This document shows positions 1 to 7,861 of a stretch of 64,000 nucleotides of DNA, piece by piece (within the stretch, counting starts at the first letter, position 1; each line of letters starts with the position of its first letter). The notes under the pieces were generated by a model. It had not been told where the DNA came from, ran no database searches, and saw only the letters and a list, made by a program, of their open reading frames with translations. Location: NCBI RefSeq assembly GCF_002000055.1, contig NZ_MVBD01000001.1:467048-531047 (forward strand), read 5' to 3'. The DNA is from Marinicella sediminis (GTDB taxonomy: Bacteria > Pseudomonadota > Gammaproteobacteria > Xanthomonadales > Marinicellaceae). A program made the translations under genes and the position numbers.

Positions 1-1
1 A

Positions 2-409
2 ATGATGAATAAAATAAAACCCCTGCTGCTGCTCAGTGTTGTGCTGCTGCTGTCGGCGTGTCAGACCAATGAAGATTTGCCAACCAGTGTCAATAATCGC
101 TGGGCAGCGATTGTATCCCAGGATTTAAACACCGCTTATGAGTATTTTTCTCCAGGTTATAAAGAACTGGAAACCCTGGATGCGTTCAGACTCAGAATGG
201 CCACGGCCCGGCTTAATGTGAAGTGGAAAAAAGCCGCTTATGAAAGTCAGGAGTGCAGTGATGAAAACGTGTGTGAAGTGAAGTTAAACATCACTTATGA
301 ATATTCGTTTCCCAAGCGCAGTATGGGCGGTATGGAAGTGGACACCACCATCACAGAAAACTGGATCAGAACCGACGGCAAGTGGCATTTTGTACCGAAG
401 AATAAATGA
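2..409 (+). CDS. Small predicted lipoprotein of unknown function
   Basis: The 135-residue product starts with a basic and hydrophobic signal ending in a lipobox (LSAC, Cys20), so it is probably a lipid-anchored periplasmic or outer-membrane protein. The mature part has many aromatic residues and the pattern of a small alpha/beta NTF2-like or SnoaL-like fold: an early helix with 'SQDLNTAYEYFSP' and a closing strand 'DGKWHFVPKN'. This resembles the fold of the lipoprotein at 14094, but family membership is only inferred. Two ATG codons lie back to back at 2 and 5, and the window edge hides the ribosome binding site, so the start is uncertain. No function is recognised. Confidence 0.75.
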   Translation: MMNKIKPLLLLSVVLLLSACQTNEDLPTSVNNRWAAIVSQDLNTAYEYFSPGYKELETLDAFRLRMATARLNVKWKKAAYESQECSDENVCEVKLNITYEYSFPKRSMGGMEVDTTITENWIRTDGKWHFVPKNK

Positions 410-419
410 CCTCAATATC

Positions 420-467
420 AAGCACTTTTTAAGCAAATTCAATTTGAAAAATTCATAAAAAGTGCTT
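420..467 (+). terminator. Long inverted repeat downstream of the lipoprotein gene, possible terminator
   Basis: Perfect 11-bp arms (AAGCACTTTTT at 420-430 and AAAAAGTGCTT at 457-467) flank a 26-nt loop. The loop itself contains the palindrome CAAATTCAATTTG (434-446). The second arm is followed by GTTTCTT, which is only a modest U-tract. It sits just after the stop codon at 409 and 115 bases before the next start, so a terminator is most likely. A regulatory site for the strongly expressed gene downstream is the alternative. Confidence 0.5.
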
Positions 468-581
468 GTTTCTTAACAACAGATAAACTATCATTCACTT
501 TGCTATCTTGTATAGCTTCGTTCATATGAGCGGGGATATTTTAAAATAGCCCTGATATTTTTATTAAATTTGGAGTTAGAA

Positions 582-1997
582 ATGAAAAAAAATAAACTAA
601 CTATGGCTGTTGTTGCTGGTATCGCAGGTGTTGCGGGCATGGCAAATGCAGCACAGTATGTCAACCCAGAAGGCCACGGCCAGGTGTTGATCTACCCTTA
701 CTACTCAGTAAACAATGGCTTGAACACTTTGTACTCAGTTGTCAACACCACAGCTGATACCAAAGCGGTTAAAGTACGTTTCCTGGAAGGTGAGAACACT
801 TTAGAGGTACTTGACTTTAACGTTTACCTGTCTGCTTACGACGTGTGGACTGGTGCTCTGGGCCCATTCACTTCGACCATCGCTGGTCACGTAGGTGAGC
901 CTTCAGGCGTTCACGTATCTAGTGACACTTCTTGTGCACCTTTCCTGAACAAAGCGGGTCAAGAGTTCCTGCCTTACACCATTGATGAAGATGATGCCAC
1001 TGGTAACACCAGCATGCGTCGCTCTACTGATGGTCACTTTGAAGTTCTGGAAATGGCTACATTCATCGGTCCTACCATTGGTTGGGCTGATCACGGTGCA
1101 ACTGGTGTTCCAGCTAACTGTGGTGCCATCCAAGCTGATTGGGATGACAACAACTTCTACGACACTGCTGATGAAGATTTGGTAACCGGCGGTCTGTTCG
1201 GTTCTGCTTCTATCGTTAACGTTGCTGAAGGTCTGGCCATGACTTACGATGCGATTGCCATCGACGAGTTCTGGACTGGCGGCGTTGGTTCTCACTCAGA
1301 GCCAGGTAGCTTGCTGCCTTCATTGGCTCAAGGTGATCTGGAAGCCATCGTATTCCAAAACGGTGCAGCTGTAAGCTCAACGTTCCTGTCTGGTGCTGAA
1401 GCAGTTTCTGCTTTGTTCACCAAGCAAGCGATCTACAATGAGTATGCACTGGATTCAATTGTTAACGGTAAAACTGAGTGGGTTATCACTTTCCCAACTA
1501 AAAACTTCCACGTTGATGAAGTTGTAAGTGCGATTCCTCCTTTTGTTAACACCTGGAATGGTTCTGCTTCATGTCATGAGTTCCAACTGACTATGTGGGA
1601 TCGTGAAGAGCAAGAAGAAACTGTAAGTACTGGTGGCGTATCTCCACGTCCTCCTGCTGGTGAAAACCCACAACTGTGTCTGGAAGTCAACGTTGTTGAA
1701 TTCATCCTGCCTGGTGGTGTAGCTGGCGCTGAGTCTTCAATCATGGGTTCTGACAACCTGGTAACTGTAACCACTCCTTCAATTGCTCACGCAACTGAGA
1801 ATGGTTGGGCCAGAATGGAATTCAATGATGACGACGGTACTGCTTACGTTACTTCAGCGATTGCTGGTGCTGACTATGTTGGTCTGCCTGTTGTTGGTTT
1901 TGCTGCTCAGCAGTTCTCCAACGGTGGTGCTGGCGCAGGTCTGTTGGCTCAGTACGCAGGTCTGTTCGTACACAAAGGTCGCGTTGTTTCTCAATAA
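582..1997 (+). CDS. Abundant secreted or cell-surface protein, unknown function
   Basis: A 471-residue protein with a Sec signal peptide (MKKNKLTMAVVAGIAGVAGMANA) and a mature start near AAQYVNPEGHG. The ATG at 582 is chosen because GGAG lies at 572-575 with a 6-nt spacer; an upstream TTG in frame has no such site. Cysteines occur in three widely spaced pairs, which would suit disulfides in the envelope. The composition is acidic, rich in Gly, Ala, Val and Thr, and poor in Lys. Codon choice differs clearly from the neighbours, with GGT, GCT, GTT, AAC, TTC and CTG favoured throughout. This is the pattern of very highly expressed genes. A strong hairpin terminator follows at 2021. The family is not recognised by name; a surface-layer, matrix or porin-like beta-rich role is possible but not shown. 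Confidence 0.85.
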   Translation: MKKNKLTMAVVAGIAGVAGMANAAQYVNPEGHGQVLIYPYYSVNNGLNTLYSVVNTTADTKAVKVRFLEGENTLEVLDFNVYLSAYDVWTGALGPFTSTIAGHVGEPSGVHVSSDTSCAPFLNKAGQEFLPYTIDEDDATGNTSMRRSTDGHFEVLEMATFIGPTIGWADHGATGVPANCGAIQADWDDNNFYDTADEDLVTGGLFGSASIVNVAEGLAMTYDAIAIDEFWTGGVGSHSEPGSLLPSLAQGDLEAIVFQNGAAVSSTFLSGAEAVSALFTKQAIYNEYALDSIVNGKTEWVITFPTKNFHVDEVVSAIPPFVNTWNGSASCHEFQLTMWDREEQEETVSTGGVSPRPPAGENPQLCLEVNVVEFILPGGVAGAESSIMGSDNLVTVTTPSIAHATENGWARMEFNDDDGTAYVTSAIAGADYVGLPVVGFAAQQFSNGGAGAGLLAQYAGLFVHKGRVVSQ

Positions 1998-2020
1998 GAC
2001 CTTCCGTTACGGAAAACAAA

Positions 2021-2052
2021 AAGGACAAGATTTATTCTTGTCCTTTTTTTTT
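2021..2052 (+). terminator. Rho-independent terminator of the abundant secreted protein gene
   Basis: Perfect 10-bp stem AAGGACAAGA (2021-2030) and TCTTGTCCTT (2036-2045) with a 5-nt loop. The end of the stem runs into nine consecutive T (2044-2052). It lies 24 bases after the stop codon at 1997. This is the clearest terminator in the window and separates the gene from the glycan operon. Confidence 0.92.
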
Positions 2053-2078
2053 GAATAAAATATTAACAATATATCGAG

Positions 2079-2084
2079 TATAAT
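2079..2084 (+). promoter_or_regulatory. Candidate -10 element for the glycan export operon
   Basis: A consensus TATAAT lies 30 bases before the ATG at 2114 and just after the upstream terminator, where a promoter is needed. No good -35 hexamer sits at the expected 16-18 bp upstream; the region there is AT-rich. Assignment rests on the -10 and position only. Confidence 0.45.
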
Positions 2085-2113
2085 CGGCGTTTTAGACCTG
2101 AAATGAGAATCCA

Positions 2114-3322
2114 ATGAAAAATGTCTACACAATATTGTTGCTGTTAAGTGCGATGACAGTACACGCGGAAAAAATAATTTTCAATGATGACATCACAAAC
2201 TCGGCAGACATCACCGGTGATGCAGAGATTGATTTTGTAAACGGTGACATCAGAGTAACCACGTTGGGTGACTACTCAATCATAGACAACGAAGATGAAC
2301 CTGTTATTCTGGGCTTTTATCCCAGTGACTTTGACATTGCCATTGGTGGTAGTATTTCGGTTAACTGGACAGTGGCATTTGCCAGTTCCTGTACAGCACA
2401 AACCACATCAGGTGCTTCGACCTGGAGTGGCAACAAGACATCAGTCAATGGTTCTCACAGTCAGTCAGGGGTAACGGTTACTCAATTACCGGCACAACTC
2501 AGACTGGAATGTTTCAACGCCGGAGGCGCGTCTCAAGTACGTACCATCAGCCTGACCCAACAATCTACCGGTGGAGGTGGTGGCTCTCCAGTTATTAACT
2601 TCTTCACTGTTGATAATCAATCAAACAGTGCAGTGGTTTCTCCTCCTGGTACGGCAACCATAGCCTGGGATGCAGACAATGTGACTTCATGTACAGCTGG
2701 CTCATCACCTACAGTGACTGGATGGACAGGATCTAAAAATGCATCAGGTTCACAGCAGGTTACGTTCAGTCAAGATGCAACAGTTACTTTGACATGTGGT
2801 ACGGCATCAAGAAATGTGAATGTTGATTTCAATGAGAATTCATCATGCAGCAGTTCAGTCTATCCTCCAGGTTTGAATCGAGTCAGTGGTACTTACGCTG
2901 AATACAATGATGGGTTGAATTTTGGTGAAGACACCAATGTGACTTTCGAGCTCTCCATAAATAACGATCAATTTGCAGCGCTTTCAGGGGTTAACATGAA
3001 TTCTAATACCCGCAGGAGAATTACCTTCACAGCACCGCCAACACAACAGTTCTTTGATCAGGCAATGATTGCTGTGAGTGAGTGTCCGGGTGACTTTACT
3101 GACTCAGGCACTGTATGTACCCGGGTAGTGACCAACAACAGTGGTTTGTTTTTCTCAACCAGACCAGCTGATGTGGACAGTCCGTTTAACTTCTGTGTAC
3201 TGGATCCAACGAAAACATATTACTTCAACTATGTGACTTCACCCTCACCCTATACCACCGCACCGACCTGTCAGGATGGTTCACGGTGTACCTTCTTCTA
3301 CTCAGAGGGGGTGATGAACTGA
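2114..3322 (+). CDS. Secreted protein with tandem Ig-like repeats
   Basis: A 402-residue exported protein with a short signal peptide (cleavage near VHA-E19). Two similar beta-sandwich-like repeats follow, about residues 65-150 and 160-240. Each has a strand with NW or AWD, a SCTA motif, a 'W.G.K..SG' turn and a closing T.TC strand; the single Cys pairs probably form intradomain disulfides. A Gly-rich linker (GGGGG, about residue 155) separates them. The C-terminal third (about 245-402) is a distinct Cys-containing domain. It is the first gene of the operon and its stop overlaps the next ATG (TGATG), implying translational coupling. The family is not recognised. A surface adhesin, or the protein acceptor or anchor for the exported glycan, would fit the context, but that is inference. 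Confidence 0.8.
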   Translation: MKNVYTILLLLSAMTVHAEKIIFNDDITNSADITGDAEIDFVNGDIRVTTLGDYSIIDNEDEPVILGFYPSDFDIAIGGSISVNWTVAFASSCTAQTTSGASTWSGNKTSVNGSHSQSGVTVTQLPAQLRLECFNAGGASQVRTISLTQQSTGGGGGSPVINFFTVDNQSNSAVVSPPGTATIAWDADNVTSCTAGSSPTVTGWTGSKNASGSQQVTFSQDATVTLTCGTASRNVNVDFNENSSCSSSVYPPGLNRVSGTYAEYNDGLNFGEDTNVTFELSINNDQFAALSGVNMNSNTRRRITFTAPPTQQFFDQAMIAVSECPGDFTDSGTVCTRVVTNNSGLFFSTRPADVDSPFNFCVLDPTKTYYFNYVTSPSPYTTAPTCQDGSRCTFFYSEGVMN

Positions 3323-4260
3323 TGATGATCATTGGTTTGTTATTGACCAGCTTGTTTAGCCAGGATACATTCCTGGTTAAACAGGGCGAGGTGGAAGTTC
3401 CTTTGTCAGACCTCGATGCTTATGTTTATTTACTGCATGAGTCAACCCGTGGTGGTTTTGCTGATCAGCATGATCAGATTGAAAAAAACATTTACACCAT
3501 ACTGAATGTCAATATTGTGTACCACTACATCAACCAGTCAGAACTCAAAAACCTGGATGTTTTTCAGGAAGTCATTGAAAGCATTAACCAGGAAACCCTC
3601 AGTACAGATCAGGCTTTCATAGATAAGCTGGATTTGGATGAACAGGAAATGCTTAATAATGTCAGGCAATATAAAACCAAAATTGAATTTTACAGGACCA
3701 TGCTCCAACACCTGAACAATACCGTGGATGAACAGGCTGTTCTGACGTTGGCCAAAGAACAATACATGGTTAACAAGGCTCAATATGAAGTGCCGGAAAT
3801 TCGGGATCTGTCGGTAATTGTTTTGCCAGCTGATCAAAGTGAACTTGCTCAGCAGCTGTTATCAGAAGTCAAAGGCCAGGATATTGATGGTTTCCATCAA
3901 CAAGCTGCTAAACATTCTGTAGATCCGAGTACACAGATCAATCAGGGTAATTGGGGCGAATTCAAAAAAATGCATTTCAATTATGCCTTTGCTGATGATG
4001 TATACAGTTCACCTGAAGGTGTGGTTCCACAGTTACTTGAAGACAAGGACTATGTTTACATTGTCAGGGTTAATGACATACAGGCAGGATATACCCAAGC
4101 CTTTGAAGATGTGAAAGAACAGCTGATCAAGAAAGTCAAAGGCAACACCGTGGTTCGCCAGTTTCAAAACATCATCAACACCCAGGCTGTTAATCAGCTT
4201 GAAGTCAATCCTGAGTTGGTGGCGCACGTATTCGACCGATACAAAGTATTTGCTGATTGA
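3322..4260 (+). CDS. Parvulin-like (PpiC/SurA/EpsD type) peptidyl-prolyl isomerase
   Basis: A 312-residue protein with a short hydrophobic N-terminus (about residues 1-15), a mostly helical chaperone-like region (about 20-160) and a parvulin-like domain (about 160-275). Recognisable parvulin landmarks are 'RDLSVIVLP', 'FHQQAAKHSVDPS', 'QGNWGEF' and 'EGVVPQLLEDKDYVYIVRV'. The usual GGxLG turn is degenerate (GNWGEF), so catalytic activity is uncertain and a pure chaperone role is possible. ATG at 3322 overlaps the preceding stop and has GGGGGTGA just upstream; a start at 3286 would give an unlikely N-terminus. PPIases of this kind (EpsD family) are known from exopolysaccharide clusters, matching the exporter and glycosyltransferase genes that follow without a gap. 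Confidence 0.75.
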   Translation: MMIIGLLLTSLFSQDTFLVKQGEVEVPLSDLDAYVYLLHESTRGGFADQHDQIEKNIYTILNVNIVYHYINQSELKNLDVFQEVIESINQETLSTDQAFIDKLDLDEQEMLNNVRQYKTKIEFYRTMLQHLNNTVDEQAVLTLAKEQYMVNKAQYEVPEIRDLSVIVLPADQSELAQQLLSEVKGQDIDGFHQQAAKHSVDPSTQINQGNWGEFKKMHFNYAFADDVYSSPEGVVPQLLEDKDYVYIVRVNDIQAGYTQAFEDVKEQLIKKVKGNTVVRQFQNIINTQAVNQLEVNPELVAHVFDRYKVFAD

Positions 4261-5016
4261 ATGTTCTTTTTCTTTTTGAAGAAGGAAATAACGGATCGTT
4301 ATTTAGGTAATTCTTCGGCATTGGTTTGGATTGTGGTCCATCCAGTCATCACCTTACTGATCTATAATTTCGTTTTTGGTACCATCTTCAAAGCCCGTGT
4401 TGATGCTTTGCCTGATGGTGCCTTCATTACTTATCTTGCCATAGGATTGTGGCCCTGGATGGCATTTTCGGAATCGGTATTGAATGCCATCACTGCAGTG
4501 GTCTCAAGGAAAGATTTGTTGGGTAAAGTGAAATTTGATTTACGTCATGTGGTACTTGCCGGTACCACAGCAAACTTTATTTTACATGGCATTGGCTTTT
4601 TCACCATCATTGTCATTCTTTGCCTGATGGGTAAGCTCAGCTTGGAATGGAGTCTGTTGCTGATCCTTATCCCATTGCTGGTGATGTATTTGATGGCCAT
4701 GGCATTGAGTTTACTGTTTGCGGCATTTTATGTCTTTTACCGTGATTTAAAACTCATCGTTTCGGCATTATTGCCACTGTTGTTCTTCTGCACGCCGATT
4801 ATATACTCATGGGACCTGATTCCTGTTCAAGGTCAACAGATTTTGCAGTACAACCCATTGCTACCGGTCATTTCATTCATTCATAACGTGGTTTTTGGAC
4901 TGAATCCAGTAAGCTGGAGTGGTCTGATCTGGGTATTCATAGGTGCTGTCATTCTGCTGTATTTGTCGAATCGTTTTTTTCAGAAACTGGCGCCCCGGTT
5001 TGATGACTTTGCCTGA
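4261..5016 (+). CDS. ABC-2 type polysaccharide export permease (Wzm-like)
   Basis: A 251-residue integral membrane protein with about six hydrophobic segments and the typical ABC-2 family order: an N-terminal amphipathic stretch (LKKEITDRYLGNSSALVW), a 'LWPWMAFSESV' periplasmic turn, and a late 'PLLFFCTPIIYSWDLIP' segment. Wzm/KpsM/TagG-type permeases export undecaprenyl-linked glycans across the inner membrane with a Wzt-type ATPase, which is encoded next with a 1-nt overlap. The gene starts at the base after the previous stop, so it belongs to the same transcript. The exported substrate could be an O-antigen, capsule or another surface glycan; the sequence does not decide this. Confidence 0.9.
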   Translation: MFFFFLKKEITDRYLGNSSALVWIVVHPVITLLIYNFVFGTIFKARVDALPDGAFITYLAIGLWPWMAFSESVLNAITAVVSRKDLLGKVKFDLRHVVLAGTTANFILHGIGFFTIIVILCLMGKLSLEWSLLLILIPLLVMYLMAMALSLLFAAFYVFYRDLKLIVSALLPLLFFCTPIIYSWDLIPVQGQQILQYNPLLPVISFIHNVVFGLNPVSWSGLIWVFIGAVILLYLSNRFFQKLAPRFDDFA

Positions 5017-6176
5017 TGAAATTATTACAGCTGAAACACATCAATAAAATTTATCCACACGTTGCGAACAATAAACAGCGGGTCCGGGGGATGCTGAACA
5101 TTTTGTTCAATCGCCAGGAAGCATCCGGAGCTCATGTGCTTAAAGACATTGATCTCACGGTTAACCAGGGTGAATCATTGGCCATCATCGGTCACAATGG
5201 TGCAGGAAAAAGCACTTTGCTGAAAATCATTTCTGGGGTGATTCAACCCACATCAGGGAAACTGTCAATTGACTGTGGAATTGGGGCTTTACTGGAACTT
5301 GGCTCTGGATTTGATCCTGAATATTCAGGTATAGACAACCTTAAAATGGCAGCTGCCATGGCTGGATTGACAGGTGAGGTTGCCAAAACAAAAATACATC
5401 GGATGATTGAATTTGCTGACATTGGTGATTACATCAATGAGCCGGTAAAAAACTATTCGTCTGGTATGGTGGTTAGGTTGGGTTTTTCAGTGATCACTGA
5501 AACCAAACCCGAGTTATTGATCACTGATGAAATTCTGGCTGTGGGTGACGAAGGTTTTCAATTGAAATGTCTGAACTGGATAGATCAGTATTTATCTGAC
5601 GGCGGAACATTGCTGTTGGTATCACACAGCATTTATCATGTCCAGAAGCTTTGTCGAAAAGCCATTTGGCTGGATCATGGTGCAGTGAAATTGGCCGGTG
5701 ATGTTTTTACCGTCAGCCAGGCCTATCAGGCTTCTATCACAGATCCTGCAAAGCTGCCATCTGGTGCAGAAGTGAATCGCAGCACTTATCACATTTATGA
5801 TGCCCATATACTGGTTAATGATGAGCAGCATGAGCGGTTACCATTCAACAGCGATGTGGAATTGCTGGTTCAGGTTTATACCCCGGATGAACAAATCCCA
5901 GGCATCTGTTTTGGTATCGCCACTCAACAGGACCAGCCGGTTTACGGCACTTATTCAGAATTGCATCAGGCCAGGCCTGTCAGGAATACAGATGGTTTAC
6001 TTGAATACCGGATCAGCTTACCGGGTCTTAAACTGTTGCCAGGTCACTATGAATTCAAGTTTCATTGTATGACACCTGAGAACATTCAAATGATTGATAC
6101 CTTCAAAAAAATGGTCCAGATTACTGGTGAATCCAGAGAACATGGTCCGGTCCAAATTGAAACCAGGTGGCAATGA
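5016..6176 (+). CDS. ABC transporter ATPase with C-terminal glycan-binding domain (Wzt-like)
   Basis: A 386-residue ATPase partner of the Wzm-like permease. The nucleotide-binding domain has Walker A GHNGAGKST (59-67), the signature NYSSGM (146-151), Walker B ELLITDE (166-172) and the switch His204. 'LELGSGFDPEYSG' (94-104) is the conserved Q-loop-side motif of polysaccharide exporters. Residues about 255-386 form an extra beta-sandwich domain of the Wzt_C type, which in the O9a and O8 systems reads the non-reducing-end cap of the finished polymer. This suggests that export here is coupled to a terminal modification; a methyltransferase encoded downstream is the obvious candidate. The start overlaps the permease stop (ATG at 5016). 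Confidence 0.9.
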   Translation: MKLLQLKHINKIYPHVANNKQRVRGMLNILFNRQEASGAHVLKDIDLTVNQGESLAIIGHNGAGKSTLLKIISGVIQPTSGKLSIDCGIGALLELGSGFDPEYSGIDNLKMAAAMAGLTGEVAKTKIHRMIEFADIGDYINEPVKNYSSGMVVRLGFSVITETKPELLITDEILAVGDEGFQLKCLNWIDQYLSDGGTLLLVSHSIYHVQKLCRKAIWLDHGAVKLAGDVFTVSQAYQASITDPAKLPSGAEVNRSTYHIYDAHILVNDEQHERLPFNSDVELLVQVYTPDEQIPGICFGIATQQDQPVYGTYSELHQARPVRNTDGLLEYRISLPGLKLLPGHYEFKFHCMTPENIQMIDTFKKMVQITGESREHGPVQIETRWQ

Positions 6177-6177
6177 A

Positions 6178-6978
6178 ATGAGCATTCAGATTGTGGTGCC
6201 AGTCTATAATGCCTTCGAGGTAACTGCACAAGCACTGCAAGCGTTAAAAAAGCACAACCTTCAGGATGATGTATTGATCCTGGACGACGCGTCGTCTGAT
6301 CCAAGAATGACAGCCTTATATCTGGATTTGCCAGAGTCCTGGCAATTGCGGGTGAACCCGCAAAATCTGGGATTTGTGAAAACAGCCAACATCGGCTTAA
6401 AACACAATCCAGGTCATAGTCTGCTTTTAAATTCCGACACCATCGTCAGTGTCGGGTGGCTGGATCGATTCAAGGATGCTTTACTGGCCGTCGACGCAGT
6501 GGGAACAGCCACACCCTGGTCAAACAATGCGGAAATTTGTTCATTGCCAGAAACATTAAAGGTCAATCCAATGCCAGAGGACATCGATCTGCTGGCAGCA
6601 GAATTGGTTGACTGCCATCAACCTGTTTATCCTCAACTGCCAACTGCAGTCGGCTTCGCCATGTTGATTTCAAAACAAGCCAAGGCACAAGTAGGTTATT
6701 TTGATGAGCCAACTTTTGGGCACGGTTATGGTGAAGAAAATGACTATTCGCTGCGGGTCACATCAGCTGGCTTAAAAAACATTTTGGTTGATCATGCATA
6801 TGTGGCACACGTTGGTAACCAATCATTTCAGGCTTTGAATCTGAAACCCAATGAGCAGACCATGCACAGGCTACTCAATAAACACCCGGACTATTTGACA
6901 TTGATCCAAAATTTCATTGAAAAAGACCCTTTATGCCCAATAAGAGAATCAATCATTGCTAAAATAAGCGGTTTTTGA
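6178..6978 (+). CDS. GT2-family glycosyltransferase
   Basis: A 266-residue GT-A fold glycosyltransferase. Diagnostic features are the N-terminal VVPVYNAF strand-turn (6-13), DDASSD (36-41, nucleotide binding), the metal-binding region LLLNSDT (82-88), and a late 'GHGYGEENDYSLRVTSAG' segment containing the ED catalytic-base motif of family 2 enzymes. It has no membrane segment and should act at the cytoplasmic face on a lipid-linked acceptor. ATG at 6178 is one base after the wzt-like stop. The sugar added cannot be told from sequence. The arrangement resembles rhamnosyl- and galactofuranosyl-transferases of O-antigen clusters. Confidence 0.88.
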   Translation: MSIQIVVPVYNAFEVTAQALQALKKHNLQDDVLILDDASSDPRMTALYLDLPESWQLRVNPQNLGFVKTANIGLKHNPGHSLLLNSDTIVSVGWLDRFKDALLAVDAVGTATPWSNNAEICSLPETLKVNPMPEDIDLLAAELVDCHQPVYPQLPTAVGFAMLISKQAKAQVGYFDEPTFGHGYGEENDYSLRVTSAGLKNILVDHAYVAHVGNQSFQALNLKPNEQTMHRLLNKHPDYLTLIQNFIEKDPLCPIRESIIAKISGF

Positions 6979-6989
6979 ATCAGTGTGAC

Positions 6990-7859
6990 ATGTCAGAGCA
7001 GGAATTAGTATTTACCGGGGAACGGTTTTTACCCGATTGTGAACGGGAAATTTGGTATGAACATTACCACCGTTATGCCATGGCTTCGCATTGGGTTGAA
7101 GGTAAGGATGTGTTGGATGCCGCTTGTGGCGAGGGATATGGCAGTCATTTGCTGGCCCAACAGGCCAACTCGGTCACCGGTGTTGACATTGACCCTCAGG
7201 CGATTGCGCATGCCCAAAAAACCTATCAACAGGATCATTTAACATTCATCACATCAGATGTGTTGACGCTGCCACTGGAGAGTGACACTTATGATGTGAT
7301 TGTGTCGTTTGAAACACTGGAACACCTCAGCGAGCATCAGCAGTTACTGGCAGAATTTAAACGGGTTCTGAAACCCGGTGGGGTGTTGTTAATATCCACT
7401 CCGGATAAACGCGAATATTCAGACAAGACCGGTTTTGACAATGAGTACCATGTTCGTGAGTTATATCGCGAAGAATTTGAGCAATTGATCAATTCGAACT
7501 TTTCACACAGTCAGTGGTTTGGTCAGAAACTGATGTTTTCATCGAACATCTGGCGCCTGGACCAGCCAGCCAATAGGTTGCAGCAGGATCATATGGTGAA
7601 TCAACAGTTGACCGATGGAGCGGGTTTTGCGCCAATGTATTATGTGGTGGCCGCGTCTGATCAGCCGATGACTGAGGCGAATCATCCGGATGCATATCAA
7701 TTCACTGAGCAGGACGAAACGGTGTACGGTCATTACAATGCAGTTATTCGGGCTCACATCAAAGCTGAACAGGATTGCATGGCTTTGCAAAACAGGCAGG
7801 AACGCTGGCTATCTCACCCACTCATCGGTCGATTGATCAAATGGTTTGGTAAGGAATAA
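6990..7859 (+). CDS. SAM-dependent class I methyltransferase
   Basis: A 289-residue protein with the class I Rossmann methyltransferase motifs: motif I VLDAACGEGYG (41-51), the acidic GVDID loop after strand 2, 'DVIVSFETLEHL' (motif IV region) and 'RVLKPGGVLLISTP' (motif VI). The remaining C-terminal 110 residues are less conserved. ATG at 6990 is preferred; a TTG at 6975, overlapping the previous stop, would add five residues. Its position inside the glycan export operon, together with a Wzt-like ATPase carrying a C-terminal binding domain, suggests methylation of a terminal sugar or lipid-linked intermediate. That would be a chain-length or export signal as in O8/O9-type systems. The role is inferred from context. 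Confidence 0.85.
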   Translation: MSEQELVFTGERFLPDCEREIWYEHYHRYAMASHWVEGKDVLDAACGEGYGSHLLAQQANSVTGVDIDPQAIAHAQKTYQQDHLTFITSDVLTLPLESDTYDVIVSFETLEHLSEHQQLLAEFKRVLKPGGVLLISTPDKREYSDKTGFDNEYHVRELYREEFEQLINSNFSHSQWFGQKLMFSSNIWRLDQPANRLQQDHMVNQQLTDGAGFAPMYYVVAASDQPMTEANHPDAYQFTEQDETVYGHYNAVIRAHIKAEQDCMALQNRQERWLSHPLIGRLIKWFGKE

Positions 7860-7861
7860 TT

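Noticed and set aside
903..1295. 130-codon open frame opposite the abundant secreted protein gene
   Set aside because: Explained by the strong codon bias of the sense gene, which removes stop codons on the other strand.
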